64,000 nt of DNA from Fluviicola taffensis DSM 16823 (GTDB lineage Bacteria; Bacteroidota; Bacteroidia; Flavobacteriales_D; Crocinitomicaceae). Positions 1 to 8,742 of this stretch are shown here, in pieces. Position 1 is the stretch's first letter. Each line of letters begins with the position of its first letter. The DNA lies in contig NC_015321.1 in NCBI RefSeq assembly GCF_000194605.1, positions 1,798,001-1,862,000 on the forward strand. The letters run 5' to 3'. The position numbers and the translations under genes were made by a program. Below the pieces are notes generated by a model. That model was not told the origin of the DNA. It ran no database searches and was given only the letters and a program-made list of their open reading frames with translations.

Positions 1-653
1 TAGCCATGCTAGTAACGATTTTATTACAAGCATACCGTTATGCAGCCGAACCCTTTTTCTTTAACCAAATGAAGAATCAGGACCGCAATAAATTGTATGT
101 CAAATTGATGAATTATTTTGTGGCTGCTGTTTGCTTGGTCTTTTTACTCGTCTCACTGAATCTGGATATTTTCCAATACTTTATTACCAGCAAAGTTTTT
201 AGGGCAGGGCTAGATGTTGTGCCAATTTTGTTGTTGGCAAATGTCTTTTTGGGAATTTACTTCAACCAAAGTATCTGGTATAAACTCACGAATCAAACCA
301 AATATGGTGCGTACATTTCCATTATGGGTGCAATTCTGACGATAGGAATCAATTACCTGTTTATTCCCAAATATGGTTATAAAGCAAGTGCTTGGGCTAC
401 ACTGATTGTTTATGCATTTCAAATGGTGGTTTCCTATTTGTGGGGTCAAAAACACTTTCCGATTAAATACAACCTGCGCAAATTTTTCCTCTACTTGGGA
501 ATGAGTATTCTCATCTATTTTGTGTCGATTAAGATTCCTTATGGAGATCATTCCCTGATTAAGTTTTTCATGAATAACATGTTGATCGTGGTATTCATAT
601 ATCTTGTTTTTTCAGTGGAAGGAATCAAGCTTTCAACGCTTCGTAGAAAATAA
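1..653 (+). CDS. Wzx/MATE-like polysaccharide flippase, C-terminal part
   Basis: The reading frame is open from the first bases of the window, so this is the 3' part of a longer gene; about 216 codons are present. The product is almost entirely hydrophobic segments separated by short basic loops (about six membrane helices) and ends in a basic tail. The glycine/proline-containing helix after a YGAYISI stretch and the following IPKYGYKASAWAT segment resemble the C-terminal half of oligosaccharide flippases, which move undecaprenyl-linked sugars across the inner membrane. The family call is by protein character, not alignment. The N-terminus and operon partners lie outside the window. A hairpin directly after the stop separates it from the convergent T9SS gene. 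Confidence 0.75.
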   Translation, partial: AMLVTILLQAYRYAAEPFFFNQMKNQDRNKLYVKLMNYFVAAVCLVFLLVSLNLDIFQYFITSKVFRAGLDVVPILLLANVFLGIYFNQSIWYKLTNQTKYGAYISIMGAILTIGINYLFIPKYGYKASAWATLIVYAFQMVVSYLWGQKHFPIKYNLRKFFLYLGMSILIYFVSIKIPYGDHSLIKFFMNNMLIVVFIYLVFSVEGIKLSTLRRK

Positions 654-683
654 AAACCCCTTCAACGAAAGCTGAAAGGGTTT
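654..683. terminator. Bidirectional terminator between convergent genes
   Basis: AAACCCCTTCA (654-664) pairs with TGAAAGGGTTT (673-683), one mismatch, 8-base loop. The A-rich left side and T-rich right side let it work on both strands. It lies between the flippase stop and the stop of the minus-strand T9SS gene. Confidence 0.7.
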
Positions 684-702
684 CAAAAGTTGCAAGATGT
701 TC

Positions 703-2508
703 TTACTTAATTACTTTATAAGTCTTAGAAATACGTTCTCCCGAAAGGATTAACAAATACGTTCCATGAGAAACAGATTCCAATTGGTTCAATTCAATCA
801 ATCCTGAATTCAAATTAGGCATTTCCGAAAGCACTCTTCCGTTTAAATCAATCAACTTCATTGACAGAATCACACCATCTTTATTATCCACAGAAATGGA
901 ATTACTGAATGGATTTGGATAAATAGAAATGGATTCTAATGGATTTTCTTTGAGTTGGAGCGGAGTTGAAATGCTTGTTCCACTAAAGTAAAGAACACCA
1001 TTTATTTTGAAGAAATCATTTCCAGATTTGTTCGGGCAGAAAACAGAGATTGTTAGTGCATAATATCCTGGACTTCCAGCCAAACCAAGTGTGTCAAGAA
1101 TATATGTTGTATCCGTTGGGGTGTAAACGGCCCAAGTAACATACAAGTTCTGGTTGATTGAATCATAAACAGCTTGATACAATGAAGCTGAGTCAATTGT
1201 GTTGTAATCGATGATACAGTTTGTGACTAGATTTGAATACAAAGTGTCATTGATAAGACCGTTCGGATAGGGATTGTTTCCATAAATGGAAGAAGAATCT
1301 GCAATGATAAAATCTACAGTTGTTGAGTCATTTAAATTATCCCAAACTGTTACAGAGTAAATTCCAGCACAAAGATTTGAGATTGAATTACTGATTTGAC
1401 CATTACTCCATAGTATAGCATAAGGTGTATTTCCTCCGCTTGGTGAAACGGAAGCAGAACCTGAGCAATTTGAAATGTAGTCATCAGCAGTATTCAGATT
1501 TGCTGATAAAGCATATAGCGTATCCTGACCAACACCACTTGAAAGTTCATTGGCACAGCCGATAGCATCTGTACACCAAACTGAATAGTGCCCAGGACAT
1601 GCATTCGTTAAATTCTGGGTTGTATCACCGTTTGACCACAAATAGGTGTAAGGTGCTGTCCCACCAATTGGTGTAAAATTAATTCCCCCATCACACGAAC
1701 CTTGTGGATATGGTGTGCAGTTTATTAGAGAAACTCCCCAAACAAAGCCAGCACAGTCTAGGATAACAAAATTGATGGTAGTGTCATTATAAAGAGCATC
1801 CCAGATAGTGACAGAATGGGTTCCTGCACAAAGATTATTTGCGAAACTTGTAGTTACACCGATATCCCATTGATAAGTATATGGTGCTGTTCCTCCAGTT
1901 GGTAATAGAGAAGCCGATCCGTTGCAATTGTTGTTGGTAAGATCATTTACTGAGGTTAAATGAGGAACAATAGGTGTTAATTGTGTGGAATCTACTACTG
2001 CTGGGTTGTAAAAAAGGATACAGCCGGCTGCATCCGTGCATTTAACACCGTAAAGAGCAGGACAAAGATTAGATAGAGATTGGGTGGTGACCCCGTTTGA
2101 CCATTGATAAGTGTATGGAGCAGTACCATTAATTGGCGTGAAAGAAATTGCACCATCACAATTTGAGGGAGTACAATTTGTAACGGAAGCGGTATATGTA
2201 AAAGGTGAACAAGGATTAGTTATGGTGAAGTTTTCGTAAATCTGTACTCCCATTGAATCCAATATCAGCATGTAACCGGAACTACACAAGCCGGTGATCA
2301 TGGTGTCTCCTGAAGAGATAACAGTTGAATCGTTCCATGCCCATGTCCATGTCCAGTTCGAGCTGAAACTAGAATAATCTGAAAAATTGGCTGTTCCATC
2401 ACAGGTTGACTGACTGGTTGCGTTTGCTGTAGTAACGTTTTGTGCTGTACTTAGGTGAGAACTCGTCAGAACGATAAGTGTTAAAACAAGCAAATAAAGG
2501 TGTTTCAT
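703..2508 (-). CDS. SprB-repeat T9SS-secreted surface protein (paralog 1 of 3)
   Basis: Predicted 601-residue secreted protein. The start is set at the methionine of MKHLYLLVL (codon 2506-2508), which begins a clear signal peptide and matches both neighbours; the frame stays open upstream. The middle has about four copies of the SprB-type repeat (GTAPYTYQWSNG... then LC.G.Y.V...D..GC). Next come a pre-sorting module of about 110 residues (NNPYPNG ... FCPNKSGNDFF) and a T9SS type A sorting domain beginning SIYPNPF and ending TYKVIK. Such proteins cross the outer membrane through T9SS and are usually anchored on the surface or released; SprB itself is a gliding adhesin, but this protein is far smaller and its ligand is unknown. 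Its 3' end has diverged from the other two paralogs. Confidence 0.85.
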   Translation of the reverse strand: MKHLYLLVLTLIVLTSSHLSTAQNVTTANATSQSTCDGTANFSDYSSFSSNWTWTWAWNDSTVISSGDTMITGLCSSGYMLILDSMGVQIYENFTITNPCSPFTYTASVTNCTPSNCDGAISFTPINGTAPYTYQWSNGVTTQSLSNLCPALYGVKCTDAAGCILFYNPAVVDSTQLTPIVPHLTSVNDLTNNNCNGSASLLPTGGTAPYTYQWDIGVTTSFANNLCAGTHSVTIWDALYNDTTINFVILDCAGFVWGVSLINCTPYPQGSCDGGINFTPIGGTAPYTYLWSNGDTTQNLTNACPGHYSVWCTDAIGCANELSSGVGQDTLYALSANLNTADDYISNCSGSASVSPSGGNTPYAILWSNGQISNSISNLCAGIYSVTVWDNLNDSTTVDFIIADSSSIYGNNPYPNGLINDTLYSNLVTNCIIDYNTIDSASLYQAVYDSINQNLYVTWAVYTPTDTTYILDTLGLAGSPGYYALTISVFCPNKSGNDFFKINGVLYFSGTSISTPLQLKENPLESISIYPNPFSNSISVDNKDGVILSMKLIDLNGRVLSEMPNLNSGLIELNQLESVSHGTYLLILSGERISKTYKVIK

Positions 2509-2523
2509 AGATTGAATTTTGCC

Positions 2524-2531
2524 CAAAATTA
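2524..2531 (-). promoter_or_regulatory. -7 promoter box of SprB-repeat gene 1
   Basis: TAATTTTG on the minus strand fits the Bacteroidetes -7 consensus TAnnTTTG and ends 15 bases before the start codon at 2508. The same layout precedes paralog 3. No convincing -33 element was seen. Confidence 0.5.
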
Positions 2532-2551
2532 GTGATTTTCCTTCAATAAAA

Positions 2552-2578
2552 ATCCCCACTTATGAAACAAGTGGGGAT
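2552..2578 (-). terminator. Rho-independent terminator of SprB-repeat gene 2
   Basis: Perfect 10-bp stem ATCCCCACTT/AAGTGGGGAT with a 7-base loop, followed on the minus strand by a T-rich run. It lies 22 bases past the stop of the gene at 2601-4859, which makes that gene a separate transcription unit. Confidence 0.85.
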
Positions 2579-2600
2579 CCTTCGTTTGGCACAAAAGAAT

Positions 2601-4859
2601 TTACTTAATTACCTTATAAGTCCCGGAAGAATTTTCTCCGGAAAGGATCAATAAATAGGTTCCAGATGAAATGGCATCCAATTGATCCAGTTTCACCATT
2701 CCTGAATTCACAGAAGGCATTTCTGAAAGAACACGTCCGTTCAAATCTACCAGTTTCATCGATTTGATGACGCCGTCTTTGTTATCTACCGAAATCGAAT
2801 GTGTAAATGGATTCGGATAAATCGATATGTTATTGAGGGCATTTTCAGTGACATTCAATGTGGACATCCAAACTGTTGATCCGTCAAAATAGATCACGCT
2901 TTCAATCTTAAAGAAATCATTTCCGGATTTGTTTGGACAATATATGGCAATCATCAAATTGTAATAACCCGGATTACCAGTGAAGGCAAGTGTGTCATTG
3001 ATATAAACCGTATCTGTTGGGGAATAAATCGCCCAGGTCACATACAAACTTTGACTGCTTGAACTGTAAACCGCCTGGTACAAAGCTGCCGAATCGACGG
3101 TGTTGTAATCGATAACACAGTTCATTACCAAATCCGTATACAAAGTATCACTGATTGTTCCGTTCGGATAAGAATTGTTGCTGTAAGTGGAAGCAGAATC
3201 TGTAATGACAAAATTTACAGTTGTAGAATCTGTTCCAGCATCCCAGATAGTCACCGAGTAAATTCCCGCACACAGGTTTGAAACAGAAGCACCATTAGAT
3301 CCGTTGCTCCATGCAATGGTATAAGGAGCAATTCCTCCACCAGGAGAAACAGAAGCAGAACCGCTGCAATTATTCGTCAGATCGTCTGTTGAAGTCAGAT
3401 TCGCCAAAAGATTAATTAGAATGATGGAATCACTAATCGTAATTGGTTGATCGATTATGCATCCATTTGCATCCATGCCAATGAAATCATATGTTCCAGG
3501 ACAAAGTGAGTTAAAGGTGGCAAGGGGTGAAAATGTAACTCCATTATCTAATGAATATTGGTAACCTGGCAATCCTCCAGAAACAGCAACTGTTATCGTC
3601 CCGGTGCAATTTCCGTTGATTGTTCCTGTAGTAGTGAAACTCCCGGTAAAATTTGCACACGGATTCGTAATGGTAAAATTGGTCGTAATCGTATCCGCGT
3701 TATCCCAAACGGTTACATGGTAGTTTCCAACACAAAGATTGCCAATTGTAGAGGTTGTTTCACCAGTACTCCACAGGTAAGAATATGGACCTGAACTACC
3801 AGTAGGAGCTACCTGAGCTTCGCCTATGCAGTTACCAGTAAGATCGCCTGTAGTTGTGAGATTCACTGAGAACGGCGGCGGAGTTGCATTAACTACAACC
3901 ACTTCGGATGTCATACAGCCATATACATTCGTGCAAGTAACGGTATAAAATCCGGAACATAAGTTAGAAATGGATTGTGTGTTGGCTCCGTTATTCCAGT
4001 TGAATGTAAAAGGAGCACCGGTTCCAAAGACAGTAGCTGTGGCCGAACCGTCACAAACTCCGGGAGCTGATGCAGGTGTTTGAGAGACAATAACTCCAAA
4101 AGTACAGGCATCATGGATTTCGAAATTGAAAGTAACGGAGTCTGTACCATCATAAATAGTTACCCAATAATTTCCCACGCAAAGCATATAAACAAAACTG
4201 GTAGTTTCCCCTGTGCTCCAAAGATAAGTGTAAGAACCTGACCCTCCTGTTGGAGCTAAGGAAGCAGAACCCGTACAATTGGCGGAGGAATCGACAACCG
4301 TGAAATTCGGGCTGATGACACTGAGAGAAGTATCTGAAAGAGTAACTGCTAAGGTTGCAGTACAGCCCATTGCGTCGATACAAGAAAAATTATAAGTTCC
4401 AGGACACAGATTAGAAATGATTGGAGAGGGCGCAAGAACGGACTCTAAATAATATGTATAAGGAGAGGTTCCTAAGTATGCGTAAATATAAATCTCACCA
4501 TCACAATTTCCCGGAGTACAATCTGTGACTGAAGCGGTGGACATTGTCATATTCATACTCGAACAAGTATCGATTATTGTAAAAGAAACAAGTTGTGAAT
4601 ATCCAGTGGAATCAACCTCCAAGAAATAATGTCCAGCGCATAAGTTTGAAATTTGCTGGCCGCCAGATGCAATTATGGTGCTTGTATCATCTTCATACCA
4701 AACCCATGTGGAGGTACTGAAGTTTGCAGAATTGTTAAAAGTAGCAGATCCGTCACATGCTCCCGGACTTGAACAATTGTTAATAGGAAGAGAAATTTGT
4801 GCCGTACTTAGGTATGAATTTGTCCATACAATAAGTACTAGTAGGTAAAGGTGCTTCAT
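2601..4859 (-). CDS. SprB-repeat T9SS-secreted surface protein (paralog 2 of 3)
   Basis: Predicted 752-residue secreted protein, the longest of the three tandem paralogs. The start is placed at MKHLYLLVL (4857-4859), a signal peptide ending near STAQ. About five to six SprB-type repeats follow (GSGSYTYLWSTGETTS..., LC.G.Y.VTI.D), rich in Cys, Thr, Ser and Asn. Then come the shared pre-sorting module (FCPNKSG-like YCPNKSGNDFFKIESVIYF) and a type A T9SS sorting domain. The last ~340 bp of the gene are almost identical to the last ~340 bp of the next paralog, while the repeats upstream are clearly diverged, suggesting gene conversion. It is flanked by a terminator on each side. Surface display is inferred from the sorting domain; the binding partner is unknown. 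Confidence 0.85.
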   Translation of the reverse strand: MKHLYLLVLIVWTNSYLSTAQISLPINNCSSPGACDGSATFNNSANFSTSTWVWYEDDTSTIIASGGQQISNLCAGHYFLEVDSTGYSQLVSFTIIDTCSSMNMTMSTASVTDCTPGNCDGEIYIYAYLGTSPYTYYLESVLAPSPIISNLCPGTYNFSCIDAMGCTATLAVTLSDTSLSVISPNFTVVDSSANCTGSASLAPTGGSGSYTYLWSTGETTSFVYMLCVGNYWVTIYDGTDSVTFNFEIHDACTFGVIVSQTPASAPGVCDGSATATVFGTGAPFTFNWNNGANTQSISNLCSGFYTVTCTNVYGCMTSEVVVVNATPPPFSVNLTTTGDLTGNCIGEAQVAPTGSSGPYSYLWSTGETTSTIGNLCVGNYHVTVWDNADTITTNFTITNPCANFTGSFTTTGTINGNCTGTITVAVSGGLPGYQYSLDNGVTFSPLATFNSLCPGTYDFIGMDANGCIIDQPITISDSIILINLLANLTSTDDLTNNCSGSASVSPGGGIAPYTIAWSNGSNGASVSNLCAGIYSVTIWDAGTDSTTVNFVITDSASTYSNNSYPNGTISDTLYTDLVMNCVIDYNTVDSAALYQAVYSSSSQSLYVTWAIYSPTDTVYINDTLAFTGNPGYYNLMIAIYCPNKSGNDFFKIESVIYFDGSTVWMSTLNVTENALNNISIYPNPFTHSISVDNKDGVIKSMKLVDLNGRVLSEMPSVNSGMVKLDQLDAISSGTYLLILSGENSSGTYKVIK
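2605..2942 (-). repeat. Near-identical 3' coding tract, copy A
   Basis: Aligned at an offset of 2333 bp, this stretch matches 4938-5275 with one difference seen by eye (2720 versus 5053). It codes for the end of the pre-sorting module and the entire sorting domain. Similarity stops abruptly after the shared GGACAAT, at 2942. Confidence 0.85.
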
Positions 4860-4894
4860 CGTTTTAATTTTGAGAGGTGGTTTTTTGCGGAAAA

Positions 4895-4918
4895 CCTCGT
4901 TCACTTTTGTGGACGAGG
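4895..4918 (-). terminator. Terminator of SprB-repeat gene 3
   Basis: CCTCGTTCAC (4895-4904) and GTGGACGAGG (4909-4918) form a 10-bp stem with one wobble pair and a TTTT loop. On the minus strand it is followed by TTTTCC, just past the stop of the gene at 4934-6742. Confidence 0.7.
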
Positions 4919-4933
4919 CTTCGCTAGAGATCG

Positions 4934-6742
4934 TTATTTAATTACCTTATAAGTCCCGGAAGAATTTTCTCCGGAAAGGATCAATAAATAGGTTCCAGAT
5001 GAAATGGCATCCAATTGATCCAGTTTCACCATTCCTGAATTCACAGAAGGCACTTCTGAAAGAACACGTCCGTTCAAATCTACCAGTTTCATCGATTTGA
5101 TGACGCCGTCTTTGTTATCTACCGAAATCGAATGTGTAAATGGATTCGGATAAATCGATATGTTATTGAGGGCATTTTCAGTGACATTCAATGTGGACAT
5201 CCAAACTGTTGATCCGTCAAAATAGATCACGCTTTCAATCTTAAAGAAATCATTTCCGGATTTGTTTGGACAATAAACAGATATTGTAAGACCGTGATAT
5301 CCTGGAGGTAAACCTGCCAAACCAAGTGTATCGCTGATATAAACGGTATCTGTTGGAGAATAAACCGCCCAGGTAACATATAAATTTTGGTTGATCGAAT
5401 CATAAACTGCCTGGTAGAGTGAAGCCGAATCAATGACACTGTAATCGATGATGCAGTTGGTAACTAGGTCTGTATACAACGTATCGTTGATTGTCACGTT
5501 TGGAAACGGATTGTTACCATAAGTTGTAGAAGAATCCGCAATGATGAAATCTACCGTTGTGGAATCTGATCCGGAATCCCAAATAGTTACTGAGTAAATT
5601 CCTGCACAAAGGTTGGAGATGGAACCTCCGCCCTGGCCATTACTCCATAATACACTATAAGGAGCTATTCCTCCCGTTGGTGTAATAGAAGCAAAACCAT
5701 CGCAATTGCCCGAATAATCATCGGTTGAGTTGAAATTTGCAGAAAGATTACTGATCGTTCCGATTGAATCATAAATGAAGACAGTTAGAGTAACTCCGCA
5801 GCCATTTGAATCCTCAAGTGCTACCGTGTAAGTTCCTGTACAAAGGTTAGCTATGGATTGAGTGGTTAAGCCATTTGACCAAAGATAATTGTAGGGAGCA
5901 GTTCCGTTGACGGGTATAACAGAAGCTGATCCGTCACAGCTAACAGGGTTTGAAGCAAAAACAGCTGAAGTAGTTCCTGTGAAATTGGCACACGGATTCT
6001 GTGAACTTTGAATGGTAAAGTTAACAGTAACTGAATCAGTTCCATCCCAAATTGTTACGGAATAGTTCCCCCCGCAAAGATTAGAAATATTATAGGTAGT
6101 TTCTCCAGTACTCCAAAGATAGGAATAAGTCCCAGAACCGCCAGTTGGGAAAGCAGAGGCAGAACCATAACAGAATCCATTAGTGTCATCCACCAAAATC
6201 ATATTTGCATTGATAGATAGCATGGAAGAATCAGCTATTGTTGCTGTTGCACTAGTCGTACAGCCATTAACATCTGTACAAATGACGCTGTAAGTTCCGG
6301 CACAAATAAACGTTTGGTTCTGTACTGTTGCACCAGCGCCGTTTGACCAGTTATAGCTATATGGAGCACTTCCGCCTGTTACGGTCAATTGAATAGTTCC
6401 GTCGCAATTTCCGGGAGTGCAATTTGTTGTGGATAGATTAACAGTTAGATTTGAACACGGATTCGTAATTGTAAAGTTGAAGCTGACACTATCTTGATTT
6501 GCATCTTGAATAATGACAAAATAAGATCCAGCACATAATCCACTAATGGAACTGTTTGTGGAACCATTACTCCAGGTATAAGTATATCCACCTGCGCCAC
6601 CAGTTGGAGCTGCTGAAGCTGTTCCAGAACAAGTCATGGTATTATCATTGGTATACGTAACATTCGGAATAATTTGTGCTGTAATTAGGTTAGAACTTGC
6701 TAATGCAAAAATCACTAATACAAGCGAGTAAAGGTGTTTCAT
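4934..6742 (-). CDS. SprB-repeat T9SS-secreted surface protein (paralog 3 of 3)
   Basis: Predicted 602-residue secreted protein. Translation most likely starts at MKHLYSLVL (6740-6742); the frame extends three codons further to a TTG, but the ATG matches both paralogs. After the signal peptide there are about four SprB-type repeats (GGSAPYSYNWSNG, GTAPYNYLWSNG), the pre-sorting module and the T9SS sorting domain. It is a mosaic: the pre-sorting module resembles paralog 1 (YDSINQNLYVTWAVY), whereas the last 340 bp are nearly the same as paralog 2. It has its own promoter and a terminator after the stop. Role inferred: surface adhesin or structural repeat protein. Confidence 0.85.
   Translation of the reverse strand: MKHLYSLVLVIFALASSNLITAQIIPNVTYTNDNTMTCSGTASAAPTGGAGGYTYTWSNGSTNSSISGLCAGSYFVIIQDANQDSVSFNFTITNPCSNLTVNLSTTNCTPGNCDGTIQLTVTGGSAPYSYNWSNGAGATVQNQTFICAGTYSVICTDVNGCTTSATATIADSSMLSINANMILVDDTNGFCYGSASAFPTGGSGTYSYLWSTGETTYNISNLCGGNYSVTIWDGTDSVTVNFTIQSSQNPCANFTGTTSAVFASNPVSCDGSASVIPVNGTAPYNYLWSNGLTTQSIANLCTGTYTVALEDSNGCGVTLTVFIYDSIGTISNLSANFNSTDDYSGNCDGFASITPTGGIAPYSVLWSNGQGGGSISNLCAGIYSVTIWDSGSDSTTVDFIIADSSTTYGNNPFPNVTINDTLYTDLVTNCIIDYSVIDSASLYQAVYDSINQNLYVTWAVYSPTDTVYISDTLGLAGLPPGYHGLTISVYCPNKSGNDFFKIESVIYFDGSTVWMSTLNVTENALNNISIYPNPFTHSISVDNKDGVIKSMKLVDLNGRVLSEVPSVNSGMVKLDQLDAISSGTYLLILSGENSSGTYKVIK
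4938..5275 (-). repeat. Near-identical 3' coding tract, copy B
   Basis: Partner of 2605-2942, in direct orientation. The single visible difference in the tract changes Met to Val in the sorting domain (position 5053). Confidence 0.85.
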
Positions 6743-6758
6743 AAGTTTCAATTTTGCT

Positions 6759-6789
6759 CAAAGCTAAATCATTAGAATTAATCCTGCAA
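6759..6789 (-). promoter_or_regulatory. Promoter of SprB-repeat gene 3
   Basis: Minus-strand -33 TTG (6787-6789) and -7 TAGCTTTG (6759-6766) are separated by 20 bases, the usual Bacteroidetes spacing. The -7 box ends 16 bases before the start codon. Confidence 0.6.
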
Positions 6790-6828
6790 CTCTTTTTCAT
6801 TTATTACGTATACAAAAATTGATTTTCG

Positions 6829-6836
6829 TAACTTTG
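6829..6836 (+). promoter_or_regulatory. -7 box abutting the HU/SPOR gene start
   Basis: TAACTTTG followed by four bases and then the ATG at 6841. Transcription would start at or next to the start codon, giving a leaderless or nearly leaderless mRNA. Confidence 0.55.
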
Positions 6837-6840
6837 TGTA

Positions 6841-8046
6841 ATGCTGACAGTTGAACAACTCATAGGAGATTTATTATTGCAGAATAATTGTGTGATTATT
6901 CCTTCGTTTGGAGGGTTCGTTGCACAGCGTATGTCTGCAAAGATAGATCCAGTGAAAGGAGTGATGATTCCTCCTAGAAAATCGGTGTTGTTTAACAAGC
7001 AATTGATTAACAACGATGGATTGTTGATTGCAGCATTGTCTCAAGCAAATTCGATTTCTTATACAGATGCTTCACACGAAGTTCAAGCCCACATTTTAGA
7101 ATGGGAGGCAAAACTTCAACTAGGAGGAAGAATTACTATCGATCGTGTTGGGAATCTGTTTTATGACCAAGAACGTAATTTATGTTTTGAGCAAGATCGA
7201 TTCTACAATTTACTATTAGAATCTTTTGGACTGAGTGCTGTTCATTTTGTTTCTGCATCTGATGCGCAAGCAAAAGAATCGCATCAAACAATTTTGAATG
7301 TTGTTAAAGCGGTTGAAATAGAACAAAAGATAGTTGCTCCTATTTCAGAACCTTCGTTCGTATTGAATCACGAACCAATTGTTCCAGTATTGGAAGTTGT
7401 TCGAGAAGAGTCAATTCTTCATCCTGCAATTGCAGCTAAAAAGAAATCAACTGCTTGGCGTTATGTTGCTGCAGCATGTTTGTTACCCATTGCATTTTAT
7501 TCGTTCTGGCTTCCTGTTAAAACGGATGTTTTGGAATCTGGAGTCATTTCACTTTCTGATTTAAATCCTTTTCATAGAGTAAAGCAAGGAACATATCAAG
7601 CTCCAGAAAACGCGTATAGTTTCAAAGAGCGGCCGAGTAAGAACCAACTTGAAAATTTACCAAAGAACGTAGAAACCTTTTCGTATGAAATGGATGAAGA
7701 TACTTACGTTCCTGTTTCATTGAATAAGCAGCAGAAAGAAGTTGCAACCGTTCAAGTTGCATCAACACCTGAAACTCCAGAAGTGGTAGTGAAAGAAACT
7801 CCGAAACCCACACCAGCAATTGTTCCAGTGTCGAACAATTCAAAAGGTGGTGTTATCATTGTGGGAAGTTATGCCGCTAAAAAAAATGCAGAAGATTTAA
7901 TTCAGTTGTTAGAAACAAATGGAATAACTGCTCAAATCGTTGAGAAAGACGGAAAAATTCGGGTTACTGCTGGAAATGCTTCCCAGTTTTCTCAATTGGA
8001 ACCAAAGTTAAAAGGCTTAGGGATTACTCCTTGGATTCTAAAATAA
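6841..8046 (+). CDS. HU-CCDC81 and SPOR domain protein
   Basis: 401 residues. Residues about 1-60 and 65-135 resemble the paired CCDC81-like HU domains found in Bacteroidetes (IPSFGGFVAQ and LGGRITIDRVGNLFYDQERN stretches). A single membrane helix follows a KKKS basic patch at about residues 200-226, and the C-terminus (about 328-401) is a SPOR domain (GVIIVGSYAAKKNAEDLIQLL...). SPOR domains bind denuded glycan strands at the septum, so the likely role is a bridge between a cytoplasmic HU-like module and periplasmic peptidoglycan, perhaps in cell division; this role is inferred. The linker after the helix is Pro/Glu-rich, as expected for crossing the periplasm. The start is fixed by the HU domain beginning immediately at the ATG. 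Confidence 0.85.
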   Translation: MLTVEQLIGDLLLQNNCVIIPSFGGFVAQRMSAKIDPVKGVMIPPRKSVLFNKQLINNDGLLIAALSQANSISYTDASHEVQAHILEWEAKLQLGGRITIDRVGNLFYDQERNLCFEQDRFYNLLLESFGLSAVHFVSASDAQAKESHQTILNVVKAVEIEQKIVAPISEPSFVLNHEPIVPVLEVVREESILHPAIAAKKKSTAWRYVAAACLLPIAFYSFWLPVKTDVLESGVISLSDLNPFHRVKQGTYQAPENAYSFKERPSKNQLENLPKNVETFSYEMDEDTYVPVSLNKQQKEVATVQVASTPETPEVVVKETPKPTPAIVPVSNNSKGGVIIVGSYAAKKNAEDLIQLLETNGITAQIVEKDGKIRVTAGNASQFSQLEPKLKGLGITPWILK

Positions 8047-8128
8047 GAGAAGAGAAAGCATTGCTTTCGATATGAAGGAAGCGCAAGCGCAGCTCTCTCA
8101 ACAACTTTTTCATTTAGTAAATCTAAAA

Positions 8129-8143
8129 ATTCTGTGACAGAAT
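8129..8143. terminator. Inverted repeat between convergent genes
   Basis: Perfect 15-base inverted repeat ATTCTGT-G-ACAGAAT in the 141-bp gap between the HU/SPOR gene and the minus-strand DoxX gene. A second weak inverted repeat, TACGCT/AGCGTA, lies at about 8146-8172. No strong T-run follows, so the terminator role is tentative. Confidence 0.35.
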
Positions 8144-8187
8144 GCTTACGCTAAAGCTTCAGTACAAGCGTAGCTAAGGCCCAATTT

Positions 8188-8559
8188 TTAAATCGCTACT
8201 TGCAAACGCTTTTTCCAAAAAATATACGAAGTTGCTAAAACTCCCAGAAAAATAATTGGCGCTACAACCATTGAAGCCGGATCGTCACTTGTTGCATGCA
8301 TAATACTTGCTGAAATCAGTGTGATACCAAAACCAGCATAAACCCATTCTTTGATTGAGCCTTTGAATAATGGAATGATTAATACGAGCGACCCAATGAT
8401 TTTTGCTATTCCTAATTCAATGCGAAAAGCATCGTGGAATCCCATTTTTGTGAAATTTGCTTGGACTTCTGGTGATGTGAAATACATAGATGCAGAAAAA
8501 AGCATCATGACTGAGAATAAACTAGTTGTTGTCCAATAGATAATTGCGTTTTTTTTCAT
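8188..8559 (-). CDS. DoxX-like small membrane protein
   Basis: 123 residues with four predicted membrane helices and conserved-looking features of the DoxX/DoxD family (IELGIAKIIGSLVLIIPL in helix 2, EWVYAGFGITLISASIMHA in helix 3). The start is at MKKNAIIYW (8557-8559); the open frame upstream lacks hydrophobic character. DoxX relatives are often induced by quinones or other electrophiles and sit under MarR/HxlR-type control. Here the gene is divergent from an HxlR regulator with half-sites between them, suggesting control by that neighbour (inferred). The physiological substrate is unknown. Confidence 0.75.
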   Translation of the reverse strand: MKKNAIIYWTTTSLFSVMMLFSASMYFTSPEVQANFTKMGFHDAFRIELGIAKIIGSLVLIIPLFKGSIKEWVYAGFGITLISASIMHATSDDPASMVVAPIIFLGVLATSYIFWKKRLQVAI

Positions 8560-8628
8560 TTGTTGTTTTTTAGATCCTGACCCATCAAAAGCGTTGCTTT
8601 CTCTTATTGTTGGGATTGAATGATTGAG

Positions 8629-8636
8629 CAAAACTA
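8629..8636 (-). promoter_or_regulatory. -7 box of the DoxX gene
   Basis: TAGTTTTG on the minus strand, 69 bases upstream of the DoxX start, next to the repeated half-sites at 8666-8698 that would overlap its -33 region. Confidence 0.45.
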
Positions 8637-8665
8637 GATGATAATTAGTATCTTTTTTGCCTATA

Positions 8666-8698
8666 TTTCCTTTTGGAAACTAGTTTCCTTGAAGAAAC
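8666..8698. promoter_or_regulatory. Candidate HxlR operator cluster
   Basis: Four alternating half-sites: TTTCC (8666-8670), GGAAAC (8675-8680), GTTTCC (8683-8688), GAAAC (8694-8698). The central pair forms a perfect 14-bp palindrome, GGAAACTAGTTTCC (8675-8688). The cluster lies between the divergent DoxX and HxlR genes, where a dimeric winged-helix regulator would be expected to bind. Confidence 0.55.
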
Positions 8699-8701
8699 TC
8701 A

Positions 8702-8734
8702 TTGTTAAATCAGGCGGTTATCGCTGTATTTTTG
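8702..8734 (+). promoter_or_regulatory. Promoter of the HxlR regulator
   Basis: TTG at 8702-8704 and TATTTTTG at 8727-8734, 22 bases apart; the -7 box ends 8 bases before the ATG at 8743. The half-site cluster lies just upstream, allowing autoregulation. Confidence 0.5.
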
Positions 8735-8742
8735 TATTTATT

